64,000 bases of DNA from assembly GCA_017432025.1 (NCBI GenBank), contig JAFRJX010000008.1, positions 1 through 64,000 on the forward strand, written 5' to 3'. Below the pieces are notes generated by a model. That model was not told the origin of the DNA, searched no databases, and saw only the letters and a program-made list of their open reading frames with translations. Positions 1-8,362 of the stretch are shown here, one piece after another; position 1 is the stretch's first letter; the number at the start of each line of letters is the position of its first letter. Origin of the DNA: Candidatus Saccharimonadota bacterium. GTDB lineage: Bacteria; Patescibacteriota; Saccharimonadia; Saccharimonadales; Saccharimonadaceae. A program made the position numbers and the translations under genes.

Positions 1-669
1 AGCCGTGGCTTCGAGAACCAACGTATCGTTAACGTATGTGCCGGCTGGAACTTCTGTATTAACCCTGGCACCTAGGACAATCGTGTAGTTTTTCGCAGTG
101 CTGTTGGCAGCAGAGGTGTGATCCAGAGTGCTACTAGAACTACCAGGTGAAGGGAGGAAGTTAGAGTTAGAGGAAGAGTTGTAGTAGTTTGGCTTGTAGC
201 CCCAACGGTTGTTGAGGGTGGTATTTCCTGCCGAACTAAACTGGGACTCCGAAACGGCAGAAGCAAGAGAGGTTAGGCTGCTGCTGCCGTTTATGAGAGT
301 CGTTCTAGTAGTACGGGCAGTTAGGGTATACCCGGAATAGTTATTCGTAGAAATATTGAATTGGATGCTGTTTGCATCCGTACTTTTGCCAAAGGTGCCG
401 CTGACGGTTGGGTTAATTGAAACGGTGGCAGTATCGGTGGCGGAGGTGAGCGTAAGGGTGCTTGGTTGAGTAGACTGAGATGTTGCTTCGGTTTCGGCAC
501 CGCCAAAATGAAGTGGAGTGATAAAAATTGAAAGGATTACGAATGAGAGAATACAGGCAGCAACAAAAGCAGCCCGGTATGACTCATATTTTTTGAGATA
601 AAAATAGCCAGTTTCACCAAAAAACTTCTCACGCACGGCGGTAATAAGACTTTTTTGAATAAATCCCAC
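1..669 (-). CDS. Secreted/anchored Ser-Thr-rich surface protein, C-terminus outside window
   Basis: The frame stays open from a GTG at 669 to the window edge (223 codons seen, no stop), so only the N-terminal part is visible. The product begins with a short basic segment, then one hydrophobic helix (about residues 25-42), and continues as a Ser/Thr/Asn-rich extracellular chain. Near residue 205 it has a beta-rich stretch containing VPAGTYVNDTLVLEATA, which resembles the end of pilin-like or WxL-like surface domains. The start is uncertain: an AGAGAGG Shine-Dalgarno-like sequence lies 12 nt upstream of the GTG and an in-frame TTG lies at 678. No enzymatic motif is seen. It is probably membrane-anchored and exposed on the cell surface; its function is unknown. 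Confidence 0.7.
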   Translation of the reverse strand, partial: MGFIQKSLITAVREKFFGETGYFYLKKYESYRAAFVAACILSFVILSIFITPLHFGGAETEATSQSTQPSTLTLTSATDTATVSINPTVSGTFGKSTDANSIQFNISTNNYSGYTLTARTTRTTLINGSSSLTSLASAVSESQFSSAGNTTLNNRWGYKPNYYNSSSNSNFLPSPGSSSSTLDHTSAANSTAKNYTIVLGARVNTEVPAGTYVNDTLVLEATA

Positions 670-696
670 TTTAACCAATAACCTCTCTTTAAAACA

Positions 697-702
697 ATTA
701 TA
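697..702 (-). promoter_or_regulatory. -10 box of the surface protein gene
   Basis: TATAAT on the minus strand, followed by a leader of about 20-25 nt that carries the AGAGAGG site. Confidence 0.5.
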
Positions 703-797
703 GCATAAGCGACAAAAATTTTAGCATAAAGAGTTAGGTTTTTTAGGTAATTTTATGGCTTTTTTACTCTGTAACTTGGTATTTTTTGATTTCTTGG

Positions 798-803
798 TAT
801 AAT
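798..803 (+). promoter_or_regulatory. Leaderless -10 box of rlmH
   Basis: TATAAT ends 6 nt before the ATG at 810, so transcription should begin at or next to the start codon. Confidence 0.7.
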
Positions 804-809
804 TATGGC

Positions 810-1241
810 ATGATAAAAATTATTGCAGGCGGAAAAAAGAACTCAGAATGGGTGCTTGAAGCGGTTTCGGAATACGAAAAAAGGATGCGAAAACCGTTTG
901 ATTTTGAGTGGTTTTTTATGGATGAAGAAAAGCTCGACAAATACTTAGCTGACTGGCCGTTTAGTGGGCGTGAATTCGTGATTTGCTGTGACGAACGTGG
1001 CGAAAATATATCATCACCCGAATTTTCAAAGAAGCTTTCAAATGCATTCATGAATGGTCGTGATGTAGTGATTCTAATTGGTGGCGCCTACGGCTTCTCC
1101 GGCGAAGTTAGAGAGAAATCTGATTTCGTATGGAGTTTTTCGAAGTTAGTATTCCCGCACAGAATCGCACGCGTGATGGTGGCAGAACAAATTTACCGCG
1201 CTTCGCAAATCGCGGTGGGTGGTCCTTACCACCATGAGTAA
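810..1241 (+). CDS. rlmH: 23S rRNA pseudouridine-1915 N3-methyltransferase RlmH
   Basis: RlmH methylates pseudouridine 1915 in helix 69 of 23S rRNA using S-adenosylmethionine. The 143-residue product has the family's usual short length and runs end to end as a SPOUT-fold protein. Family hallmarks are the FVICCDERG strand, the glycine-rich LIGGAYGFSGEV turn of the knotted SAM site, and the C-terminal LVFPHRIARVMVAEQIYRA segment ending in PYHHE. I chose the ATG at 810 rather than an upstream one at 786 because the protein family starts here and the -10 box sits just before it. It is a single gene followed by tsaD, which has its own promoter. Confidence 0.93.
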   Translation: MIKIIAGGKKNSEWVLEAVSEYEKRMRKPFDFEWFFMDEEKLDKYLADWPFSGREFVICCDERGENISSPEFSKKLSNAFMNGRDVVILIGGAYGFSGEVREKSDFVWSFSKLVFPHRIARVMVAEQIYRASQIAVGGPYHHE

Positions 1242-1256
1242 ATATTCATTTTGTGA

Positions 1257-1262
1257 TATAAT
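1257..1262 (+). promoter_or_regulatory. Leaderless -10 box of tsaD
   Basis: TATAAT, 6 nt before the ATG at 1269. Confidence 0.7.
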
Positions 1263-1268
1263 TAAGAT

Positions 1269-2384
1269 ATGAAAATTTTAGGAATTGAGACTAGTTGTGA
1301 TGAAACTGCGGCTGCCGTCGTGGAAAACGGAAGCAAAATTTTGTCGAATGTAGTGGTTTCGCAAATTGATATTTTTGCGGAATACGGGGGCGTGATTCCA
1401 GAGGTAGCGGCGAGATCACACCTTGAAGCGATGATGCCGGTGGTAAATAAGGCATTAAAAGATGCTTCGTGCTCTTGGGACGAGATTGACGCGATTGCGG
1501 TGACGCATGCGCCGGGGCTACTAGGCTCCCTTCTCATTGGGACGTTAACGGCGAGAACGATGGCGGTGCTACATGAGAAGCCGCTGTATGCGACGCATCA
1601 TTTGAAATCACATGTGTATGCAAACTGGCTCCAAAGGCCAAAAGATATAGAATCAGAGTTAGCGCTCCGGGGCGCTAGCCCAAGTCTTACTAACTCTGAT
1701 TCTACATCTTTTGTCCCGCAGTTTCCTTTGCTTGCCATGGTAATCTCTGGGGGACATACGCAGATTTTGTACATGCGGGGACATGATCAGTTTGAAATTA
1801 TTGGAACCACACACGATGATGCGGTTGGGGAGTGCTTTGACAAGGTGGCGAAGATTCTGGGTTTACCGTATCCGGGTGGACCATCGATTGCAAAAGAGGC
1901 GCTGAGGGGCGATGAAAACAGATACAAATTACCACACCCGCATGTTGAGGGCTTGGATTTTTCATTTTCTGGGTTAAAAACCGCAGTTTTAAGAGCCGTA
2001 CAAAAGGAACTTGGACTGCCAATTTCACACCCTAGCCACGATCTCAAGAATCATTTAACTGATGGGATGCGGGCGGATTTTGCGGCGAGTTTCCAAAAGA
2101 CGGCGATTGATATTTTGAATGAAAAAATCAAGATGGCTTTGCAGGAGCATCCAGAAATAAAGTCGATTGTGTTCGCGGGTGGCGTTTCGGCAAATCAGAA
2201 GCTACGCGAAGAGGCTAAGAAAGTTTTTGATAAGGAATATACGGTTTATTTCCCGGAGCCAAAATTCTCTGGCGACAATGGCGCAATGGTGGCTGCGGCG
2301 GCATTTTATGAGATACAGGCGGGCGTGAAACCAACCGACCCATACAAGCTCAACATCTATCCGAGAATATCTGTCGAATCATAG
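1269..2384 (+). CDS. tsaD: tRNA N6-threonylcarbamoyladenosine transferase TsaD
   Basis: TsaD transfers the threonylcarbamoyl group to A37 of ANN-reading tRNAs, working with TsaB and TsaE (not in this window). The 371-residue protein starts with the ASKHA signature LGIETSCDETAAAVV. It keeps the metal-binding histidines H111 and H115 (HLKSH) and the nucleotide-binding VISGGHTQ strand, and later FAGGVSANQ and a C-terminal GDNGAMVAAAA segment. An unusual insert covers about residues 123-150. Its DNA (1640-1712) is an inverted repeat with 23-bp arms, so an extra peptide of about 20 residues lies between two conserved blocks that are nearly adjacent in other bacteria. The reading frame is intact. 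Confidence 0.96.
   Translation: MKILGIETSCDETAAAVVENGSKILSNVVVSQIDIFAEYGGVIPEVAARSHLEAMMPVVNKALKDASCSWDEIDAIAVTHAPGLLGSLLIGTLTARTMAVLHEKPLYATHHLKSHVYANWLQRPKDIESELALRGASPSLTNSDSTSFVPQFPLLAMVISGGHTQILYMRGHDQFEIIGTTHDDAVGECFDKVAKILGLPYPGGPSIAKEALRGDENRYKLPHPHVEGLDFSFSGLKTAVLRAVQKELGLPISHPSHDLKNHLTDGMRADFAASFQKTAIDILNEKIKMALQEHPEIKSIVFAGGVSANQKLREEAKKVFDKEYTVYFPEPKFSGDNGAMVAAAAFYEIQAGVKPTDPYKLNIYPRISVES
1640..1712. repeat. In-frame palindromic insert in tsaD
   Basis: Arms 1640-1662 and 1690-1712 are inverted copies of each other with one mismatch in 23 positions. The 27-nt loop holds a smaller stem, TAGCGC with GCGCTA. The insert keeps the tsaD frame and encodes a polar Ser-rich peptide absent from typical TsaD. 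No typical coding constraint explains such long symmetry. Confidence 0.85.
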
Positions 2385-2393
2385 TTTTTATGT

Positions 2394-2399
2394 TAAAAT
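2394..2399 (+). promoter_or_regulatory. Leaderless -10-like box
   Basis: TAAAAT, 6 nt before the ATG at 2406. Confidence 0.55.
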
Positions 2400-2405
2400 G
2401 TTCTT

Positions 2406-3506
2406 ATGGAAGATGGGCATAAAGAAGAAGAAATTATTGAAACAAAAACCGAAAACACGGAAGAAACCGTGAAAGAAGCTGAACCAGTGAAGGAAGAAAC
2501 GCCGGAAACTGAGGAAGTCGAAGAGATAGAAAAAGCGATTATTAGCGAAGAGAAGCCGAAGAAAACCGGTGCTGGAAGCAAAATCATGGCAGCATTTTTC
2601 TTTGTGGCGACACTTGGACTTGGTGCATTCTTGATTTACCACTACATGACTTTTGATCATAATCCGAAGACGCCGGAGAAGAAAGATGAGCCGGTGGCAC
2701 AGCAAAAGGAGGAAAAGACCGAGAAGAAGGACGAGGATGGCAATACTATCACTTCCACAACAGTTACAAGTACGGTTGTTTCATCAGATGCTACAGATGA
2801 GGCGGTCCGAAAGGTGATAGGAGAACTATTCAAATTGGCTCGTAGTAAGGCGAGTGGTAGATATGAGACCATTTATGATACAAGTTCTACTTTAATTAAG
2901 CTTGATGAAGCGAAGGTGCTGCTACATGCTGAAAAATCCTATGGAATTGATGCTTTCTATAACGGTTCCTCTGATTTTACACTTAATAAAGAAATCCGTG
3001 AGGCTTTGATAAAGAAACTTGAGGAGCTTGATTTCGTTAAAAATACAGATATTAGTGGGCCGCATTATCTTGTCGGCGAAAACTATTACACTAATAGTGA
3101 CACTGGTATAACTTGCGAAATCCTCAATACCAATCCAACGACCGCCACTTGCGCTCATAAATCATGGATTTCAGCCAATACTGTGAAGATTGCAAATGAG
3201 CTAGCTGAAGCTTATAACAAAGTGATGGGAAAATATCCGATAACAATTGGTGCATATAACTATACGATTAAGGATAGCCCTGTTTCTCCTTATCAAATTC
3301 TTACTACTGCCGTGGATAATGCAGCTGGCCTCTTCTATAGGGTTAATAAGGAAGCTGGTTGGCAATTTTTCGAAGCTGCGCAGGATGCAGTTAATTGCAA
3401 GAAATTTGATGCAAAGGATACTAGGAACGCCTTCGCTGGTGAAGTCTGTTATGACGAGACAAAGAAAGACTATGCGACGGTTGAAGCTTGGAAAGAAGAC
3501 GAATAG
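2406..3506 (+). CDS. Membrane-anchored extracellular protein of unknown function
   Basis: I do not recognise this 366-residue protein. Its first 55 or so residues are very acidic (Glu-rich, repeated EE and ETEEVEE runs) and should be cytoplasmic. One hydrophobic helix follows (about residues 60-82, from KIMAAFFF to HYMTF), then a charged Lys/Glu linker and a Thr/Ser stretch. A globular outer domain of about 230 residues contains four or more cysteines that could form disulfides outside the cell. The type II topology is inferred from charge distribution. It stands alone between tsaD and a strong terminator. Its conservation can only be judged by database search. Confidence 0.8.
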   Translation: MEDGHKEEEIIETKTENTEETVKEAEPVKEETPETEEVEEIEKAIISEEKPKKTGAGSKIMAAFFFVATLGLGAFLIYHYMTFDHNPKTPEKKDEPVAQQKEEKTEKKDEDGNTITSTTVTSTVVSSDATDEAVRKVIGELFKLARSKASGRYETIYDTSSTLIKLDEAKVLLHAEKSYGIDAFYNGSSDFTLNKEIREALIKKLEELDFVKNTDISGPHYLVGENYYTNSDTGITCEILNTNPTTATCAHKSWISANTVKIANELAEAYNKVMGKYPITIGAYNYTIKDSPVSPYQILTTAVDNAAGLFYRVNKEAGWQFFEAAQDAVNCKKFDAKDTRNAFAGEVCYDETKKDYATVEAWKEDE

Positions 3507-3523
3507 TTAGTCTCTAAAAAGTT

Positions 3524-3549
3524 AAAACCCGCCGGTAAGGCGGGTTTTT
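3524..3549 (+). terminator. Rho-independent terminator
   Basis: AAAACCCGCC, loop GGTAA, GGCGGGTTTTT. It follows the 2406 gene and overlaps the end of the convergent 3548 gene, so it may serve both strands. Confidence 0.85.
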
Positions 3550-3928
3550 AATAGTACATGATTATTGTTCGGCAGGCGGCTTCGAGTTCTTCAAAATAGG
3601 CTTCGCAAGCTTCGGAGGTCATGAAATCATAGAGAGACGCTTTGTCGATGACATCGCTGACCTTGTCAGGCACTTCCACATCGAGTTCACGAAGGGTTTT
3701 TAAGTCCTGATGGAGGTCGGTGCGAATATTGCTGAATGATTCGAATCGCGTTTCTGGAATTTCATAATTCCCCGGTTCGGATGGGTAGGTGGCGAGAATG
3801 CAGAGCTTGAAACGACAAATGTCGCTTAGAAGCATGGAGAAAGCGCTTAATCTTCTCTGTTGTCTTCTTTCAAGCTCTTCGGCCTTCTCAATTGCTTTTT
3901 TACGGTCGAAAATGCGGATTTTTTTCAT
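3548..3928 (-). CDS. Small Glu/Arg-rich cytoplasmic protein, unknown
   Basis: I do not recognise this 126-residue soluble protein. It has a basic, probably helical start (DRKKAIEKAEELERRQQRR, coiled-coil-like), no signal peptide or membrane segment, and a C-terminal region with several Cys and aromatic residues. Unlike most genes here it has a real 5' leader of about 60 nt, with a TATAAT box near 3983-3988 and a GGGAG Shine-Dalgarno sequence before the ATG. Part of that leader is shared with the unknown gene at 13163-13825, which suggests common regulation. The frame is intact. Confidence 0.7.
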   Translation of the reverse strand: MKKIRIFDRKKAIEKAEELERRQQRRLSAFSMLLSDICRFKLCILATYPSEPGNYEIPETRFESFSNIRTDLHQDLKTLRELDVEVPDKVSDVIDKASLYDFMTSEACEAYFEELEAACRTIIMYY

Positions 3929-3939
3929 CTATATCACTC

Positions 3940-3990
3940 CCAAAATATGTTAAGGTGCCGAAAAATAATCAATTAACTTTATTATATCAC
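3940..3990 (-). promoter_or_regulatory. Promoter and 5' leader with shared motif
   Basis: On the minus strand a TATAAT box is followed by TTTTTCGGCACCTTAAC and ATATTTT, then GGGAG before the ATG. The leader of the 13163-13825 gene carries nearly the same core, TTTTTCTCGCACCTTAAT followed by ATTTTT. Confidence 0.5.
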
Positions 3991-4010
3991 ACTTTTGCTT
4001 AAATGTCAAT

Positions 4011-6131
4011 CTAGAAGAGCGGGGCGAACTCAAAGATTTCCCTAGTGAACGGAATAGTGAGGGCGCCAATCGCGATAGCGATGATTAGGAGAAGCAAGAG
4101 CCCACGGAATAGGTTGAGTGGACGAGAGATCTTGTAGACGAGGAAGAGACCAATCGTGAAGGTAATGATGGCGGACCAGGTGTTGAGCTGGCCACGGGAA
4201 AGGCCGTTGGAGTGGGCGAAGATAGAGAGTGCAATCATCGAGGCAGCAATGGTGAGGCCGGTCGGAACAGAGTAATGTTTAATGTTGTGAATGAAGCGGT
4301 TCTTGATGCGGGCGGTGTTTTTCTCGAGAGCGAGAACAAGGCCTGGGAAACCGATGCAGCAGAAGCTAATCAGAGTCATTTCGATAGGGATAAATGGGTA
4401 TTCGAACGGTAGGAAGACGAAGACAACAGCGAGAGTCGATGCGTAGACGGTTTTCGAGAGGAAGAGCGAGGTGGAGCGCTCGAGATTGTTGATGGATTGG
4501 CGGCCTTCGGCGATGATTGATGGGACGGCGCCGAAATCAGAATCAAGGAGGACGAGTTTAGAGGCGCGACGGGCAGCGTCGGAACCTTCGCCGATAGAGA
4601 TGGAACAGTCGGCTTCTTTCATGGCGAGGATGTCATTCACGCCATCACCGGTCATGGCGACGGTGAAGCCGGCTTCTTTAAAGGCTTTGATGAGAGCTTT
4701 TTTCTCGGCCGGTTTGACGCGAGTAAAAATGCTGTATTCCTGAACAAGTTTCTTAAAGTTCGGTTTGTCCAGAGTAGAGAGATCGACGCCACGCGTATCA
4801 ATAACACCGACGGTTTTTGCGATTTTGGTGACGGTTTCCAGATTGTCGCCGGAAATGATTTTAATGGCGACATCATTGTCGTAAAAGAACTTAATGATGT
4901 TATTCGCATCCTTCCTAATCTCGTCTTCAAGGCGGATGAAGCCGAGGAGGGTTTCCTTGCCTTTGATGCGCTTAATAACAGAGATAATACGGAAGGATTC
5001 GGCAATTTTTTGTTCTTCTTTGACCAGGGATTTGTCTTTTGTCATAAATTCGAGGGCACCCATCAAGAATTCGGTGTCTCTCTTTTTGATGCCGGAGTAT
5101 TTGCGGTCGGAAGAAAACGGGATGATATCGTAATCATCGTCTGTAGCTTTAAATTTGGCCGTTTTTAGGTACTTTTGGTGGAGAGCCCTGCTCGTAGCGT
5201 TATCGGCCGGAAGATGGCTTAAAATAAGCTCTAGCGCGTCTAGAAGCGCAGTTTCGGTGGCGCCTGGTGCGACAATGTGGTCTCTCACTGTCATTTTGCC
5301 GGTCGTAAGGGTGCCGGTTTTATCGAGGCAGATACAGTCGACACGGGCGAGTGTCTCAATCGAATAGAGGTCTTGGACGAGGACTTTTTGGCGCGAGAGG
5401 CGGATAGTTGCGAGGGCGAGGACGGATGAAGTCAAGAGGACGAGGCCTTCTGGGATCATAGTAATGAGGGCGGCAACAGTAGAGATAATAGCGGTTTCAT
5501 GGGTAGTGCCTGGAACGTTGAAGCGGGACCAGAGGAGGAGAGCACCGATTGGAATGAGGGTATAGGAAATGTATTTTACGATGTCATTCATGAGTTTAAA
5601 GAGCTTGGAATCGGCAGTTTTGATGACGTGGGCGGATTTTTCCAGTTTAGAGACGAGGTTCTCTTCACCGATGTGCTCGACTTTCGCGGTGCAGGTGCCA
5701 GAAACCACAAAACTACCAGAGATAAGTTGGTCGCCTGGGTGCTTGGTGATGTTGTCCTGCTCGCCGGTGATGAAGGACTCGTTGACTTCGACAATTCCCT
5801 CTTCGAGTACTGAATCAAACATGATTTGGTTGCCGAGTTTCAAGACAATTGTGTCGCCAACCTGGACTTCTTCAACTGGAGTTTTAACCTCTTTGCCGTT
5901 TTTCAGAACAATTGGTGGTTTATCAGAGATGAGGCGGAGTTTGTCCACCATGCGTTTGGCGCGAATCTCGTTCACGATGCCGATCATAGTATTGAGGAAG
6001 GCGATGTTGACAAACAACATGTTTTTGAAACTGCCAACAGAGGCGACCATGATGGCGAGAATCACGTTGACAAGATTAAACAACGTGAACGTGTGTTTCG
6101 CGATTATTTTCCAAACTGAGTTCTTCTGCAT
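4011..6131 (-). CDS. P-type cation-transporting ATPase, CtpE/Ca2+-like
   Basis: This is an ATP-driven cation pump of the inner membrane, 706 residues. The actuator domain carries FITGEQD in place of the common TGES. The PEGL motif in membrane helix 4 (PEGLVLLTSSVLALATIRLS) precedes the phosphorylated aspartate in CLDKTGTLT near residue 270. The hinge motif TGDGVNDILAMKEAD follows near residue 500, and about six helices end the protein. PEGL and the surrounding sequence resemble mycobacterial CtpE, which has been linked to Ca2+, so calcium is the best guess. The N-terminus starts later than in CtpE. It is a single gene with its own promoter. Confidence 0.9.
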   Translation of the reverse strand: MQKNSVWKIIAKHTFTLFNLVNVILAIMVASVGSFKNMLFVNIAFLNTMIGIVNEIRAKRMVDKLRLISDKPPIVLKNGKEVKTPVEEVQVGDTIVLKLGNQIMFDSVLEEGIVEVNESFITGEQDNITKHPGDQLISGSFVVSGTCTAKVEHIGEENLVSKLEKSAHVIKTADSKLFKLMNDIVKYISYTLIPIGALLLWSRFNVPGTTHETAIISTVAALITMIPEGLVLLTSSVLALATIRLSRQKVLVQDLYSIETLARVDCICLDKTGTLTTGKMTVRDHIVAPGATETALLDALELILSHLPADNATSRALHQKYLKTAKFKATDDDYDIIPFSSDRKYSGIKKRDTEFLMGALEFMTKDKSLVKEEQKIAESFRIISVIKRIKGKETLLGFIRLEDEIRKDANNIIKFFYDNDVAIKIISGDNLETVTKIAKTVGVIDTRGVDLSTLDKPNFKKLVQEYSIFTRVKPAEKKALIKAFKEAGFTVAMTGDGVNDILAMKEADCSISIGEGSDAARRASKLVLLDSDFGAVPSIIAEGRQSINNLERSTSLFLSKTVYASTLAVVFVFLPFEYPFIPIEMTLISFCCIGFPGLVLALEKNTARIKNRFIHNIKHYSVPTGLTIAASMIALSIFAHSNGLSRGQLNTWSAIITFTIGLFLVYKISRPLNLFRGLLLLLIIAIAIGALTIPFTREIFEFAPLF

Positions 6132-6137
6132 GTCTAA

Positions 6138-6143
6138 ATTATA
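6138..6143 (-). promoter_or_regulatory. Leaderless -10 box of the P-type ATPase gene
   Basis: TATAAT on the minus strand, 6 nt before the ATG at 6131. Confidence 0.7.
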
Positions 6144-6146
6144 GCA

Positions 6147-7379
6147 TTAATGGCGGATTTTCTTGGCAAGAGTGTAGGTTTTGCTAAGAGATAGTTCAAA
6201 GGAACCGATGAGTTCGACGACGTGGCCGCCGAAGCCTTTTTTGAATTCGTAAATGCCGTAGTCTTTGGAGTTTTCATCTGGAAGGCCGTTGATGCCATAG
6301 AAGTTGTAGATTTTGAAGTGGTTCGCGGCGGCGAACTTCAGCATGTGGTATTGGATCAAATATTGGGCGTTATAGTCACGCATGTATTTTTCGTCGGAAC
6401 CGGAGAAGAGATAGACGACCTCATCGCCGTAGGTCATGAACATGGCAGCAGAGAGAACCGTCCTGTCGCCGGAATTGTCCTCTTCGGACACGCTCGAGGC
6501 CGCTACTTCGTACGCCTCTGGCGAACGGCCAAGCTTATGGTCCTCAGAGGACCCTTCCGGCTCCTCGCTCCGTTCGCTCCCGTTGCCTGGAATGGTCTCG
6601 AAACTACCATTCTCGACCTTATCCTCCGAAAGCCCTCGCTCCATACCGACTTCGGAAACCACGGCTTCGGCGACCATGAATTTAACTTCGCCGCGGGCGT
6701 GGAAGAGGTCGTACATGGTTTCGTAGTAGCTTAATGGTTTATCGGTAAAGTGGCGGCGTTCAGAGGTGGATTCGGTGATTTTCTTGAATTTATCAAGTTC
6801 GTCTCGGCTGAGTTCCCTGATAGTGACGCCCATTTTTTCAGCTTTCCTAATATGGTTTCTGGTGTTTCGCTTAAAGCTCTCCATTAGTTCGGTTTCTGTT
6901 CGGTTTTCTATAGGGGTGACGAACAGATATTTCGGTTGGGAGGCGTTTTTCATCTCTTTAAAACCCTGCTTTTCGAGATTTTCGAGGGCTTTTTTATGGT
7001 TAAAGCCGCCTTCGACCGGCAGACCGTCGCGGTCGCGTTCAATCAGTTCATAATACGGGTCGATATGAAGTAGATAGCCGTTTTTCGATTTGATGTATGA
7101 TTTAAGATTATCAAAGAAGAAATCAACGAGTTTAGTGTTTTCGAGATCCATCAGTGGGCCACCTGGAGCATAGAAATAGAGCTTCTTCATGAAAGCCGGC
7201 TTCGAGACGAGCATCGAGGCTCCGAGAATCTCATCATCCTTTTTGACGGCGACATAGTGCGCAGTCCAGCCAGATTTACCTCTGAGCTCGGCAATTTCTG
7301 GGGTTTGCATGAAAGATTTATATGGACTTTGATTAGCAAAGGCGCGAAAATCTTCGGCGCTGATTTCTTCGAATTTCAT
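6147..7379 (-). CDS. FemAB/MurM-type aminoacyltransferase with palindromic insert
   Basis: FemAB-family enzymes add amino acids from aminoacyl-tRNA to the peptidoglycan stem peptide. The 410-residue product has the double GNAT-like fold, seen in WTAHYVAVKKDDEILGASMLV, FKRNTRNHIRKAEKMGV and, near the end, NFYGINGLPDENSKDYGIYEFKKGFGG (the last spread over about residues 370-396). About 65 extra acidic and Ser-rich residues (around 235-305) split the C-terminal GNAT domain; their DNA holds a palindromic element also found in valS. The start is the ATG at 7379 with its promoter; an in-frame ATG upstream is less likely. It sits 22 nt downstream of a second FemAB-like gene. Confidence 0.9.
   Translation of the reverse strand: MKFEEISAEDFRAFANQSPYKSFMQTPEIAELRGKSGWTAHYVAVKKDDEILGASMLVSKPAFMKKLYFYAPGGPLMDLENTKLVDFFFDNLKSYIKSKNGYLLHIDPYYELIERDRDGLPVEGGFNHKKALENLEKQGFKEMKNASQPKYLFVTPIENRTETELMESFKRNTRNHIRKAEKMGVTIRELSRDELDKFKKITESTSERRHFTDKPLSYYETMYDLFHARGEVKFMVAEAVVSEVGMERGLSEDKVENGSFETIPGNGSERSEEPEGSSEDHKLGRSPEAYEVAASSVSEEDNSGDRTVLSAAMFMTYGDEVVYLFSGSDEKYMRDYNAQYLIQYHMLKFAAANHFKIYNFYGINGLPDENSKDYGIYEFKKGFGGHVVELIGSFELSLSKTYTLAKKIRH
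6478..6553. repeat. Palindromic element inside the FemAB-like gene
   Basis: The plus strand reads CCTCTTCGGACACGCTCGAG, GGCCG, a 23-nt loop, then CGGCCAAGCTTATGG and TCCTCAGAGG. Outer CCTCT/AGAGG, middle GGAC/GTCC and inner GGCCG/CGGCC arms can pair. The valS element at 9943-9991 has the same ends with a 2-nt loop. On the coding strand both give SEDHKLGR and ASSVSEE. A smaller inverted repeat (GAATGGT/ACCATTC) lies nearby at about 6590-6612. Confidence 0.85.
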
Positions 7380-7385
7380 AATTTC

Positions 7386-7391
7386 ATTATA
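7386..7391 (-). promoter_or_regulatory. Leaderless -10 box
   Basis: TATAAT on the minus strand, 6 nt before the ATG at 7379, in the 22-nt gap between the two FemAB-like genes. Confidence 0.65.
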
Positions 7392-7401
7392 GCACAAGTG
7401 A

Positions 7402-8322
7402 TTAGCCAAGGTGGCGACGGACTTTGCGGAGAGTTTTATAGAGATTATATTTGGCTAGCTTCAAAACAATATCGTAGGTACCGGCATAGTCCACTTCGTA
7501 ACCGGCGAAGGTTTTCTTGAAATTGGTAAAGCCGGCCCACGGGTGGTTTTTCGGGGCGCCTTCAGGGGCAATTCCCCAGAAATCGAAGACTGTTTTGCCG
7601 TCTTTATAAGCGTCGAGGATCAGCTGAATGGTGAGGATACCGGTGGCATGGAGGCCACGGCCGGTGTCGGTTTGGGCGCCTTGGAGATTATATCTGGTGT
7701 CGTCGTAGTCAAAAACGAGACCAGCGGCAACGATTTCCTCTTTATTTGTCTCTGGATTCGTGTATTTGACAATGTAAAGAGTTGCGAAATCCTGCTTTAA
7801 TTCGGTGGCGAGATAGTGCTCGGAAAAGGTCTTGATTCCCTTCTCTTTAGCGAGAGCTTTTTGGAGATCTAACAGATAGTGAATGTCGCCAGGATCTTTA
7901 CTAGTTTCGATTTTTAGGCCATTTTTCTCATGATTCTTGTAATAACGAAGGAGACGCGATGGGAGGCGGGCTTTCAACTCGTCTTCGTTCCCTGTTAAAT
8001 CGAGTTTCCAGGTTTCTTTTGGACAGAGGTCGGTAGATTTCTTGGTGTTCTTTGGTTTAATCTTTATAAATTCGAGATTTTGCGGCTCGACACGGATAAA
8101 AATCAGATCTTTGTCGAGATTTTGTAATGAATTAATGGCGGATTTCAGACCGGATTTAGTCTCAGCGACCGGTCCATAAGGGAGGTATAGGTATTTCCCT
8201 ACTGGCGTAGTCTTTTCAATAGCTAAATAAGTAAAGTCATCTTGAGCCTCGTAATGTACGGTTTCTCCCAGATCATTCTGAAGATTCAACCATTCTCTAC
8301 TCTGCGTAATTGGTAATTTCAT
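7402..8322 (-). CDS. FemAB-family aminoacyltransferase
   Basis: This is a second, 306-residue member of the FemAB fold. Signs are SRLLRYYKNHEKNGLKIETS in the substrate-binding part, DIHYLLDLQKALAKEKGI, and the C-terminal FDFWGIAPEGAPKNHPWAGF followed by TNFKKTFAGYEV, which is the usual end of the second GNAT subdomain. It probably builds the interpeptide bridge of peptidoglycan together with the gene just downstream; which residue each adds cannot be read from sequence. It lacks the long insert seen in its neighbour. The ATG at 8322 has a -10 box 7 nt upstream. Confidence 0.9.
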   Translation of the reverse strand: MKLPITQSREWLNLQNDLGETVHYEAQDDFTYLAIEKTTPVGKYLYLPYGPVAETKSGLKSAINSLQNLDKDLIFIRVEPQNLEFIKIKPKNTKKSTDLCPKETWKLDLTGNEDELKARLPSRLLRYYKNHEKNGLKIETSKDPGDIHYLLDLQKALAKEKGIKTFSEHYLATELKQDFATLYIVKYTNPETNKEEIVAAGLVFDYDDTRYNLQGAQTDTGRGLHATGILTIQLILDAYKDGKTVFDFWGIAPEGAPKNHPWAGFTNFKKTFAGYEVDYAGTYDIVLKLAKYNLYKTLRKVRRHLG

Positions 8323-8329
8323 AATTCCG

Positions 8330-8335
8330 ATTATA
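8330..8335 (-). promoter_or_regulatory. Leaderless -10 box
   Basis: TATAAT on the minus strand, 7 nt before the ATG at 8322. Confidence 0.65.
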
Positions 8336-8362
8336 GCACAATCTTAAATGACGTGAATTTAA

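Noticed and set aside
5569-6144. 191-codon frame antisense to the P-type ATPase
   Set aside because: Shadow of a well-conserved gene, no own promoter.
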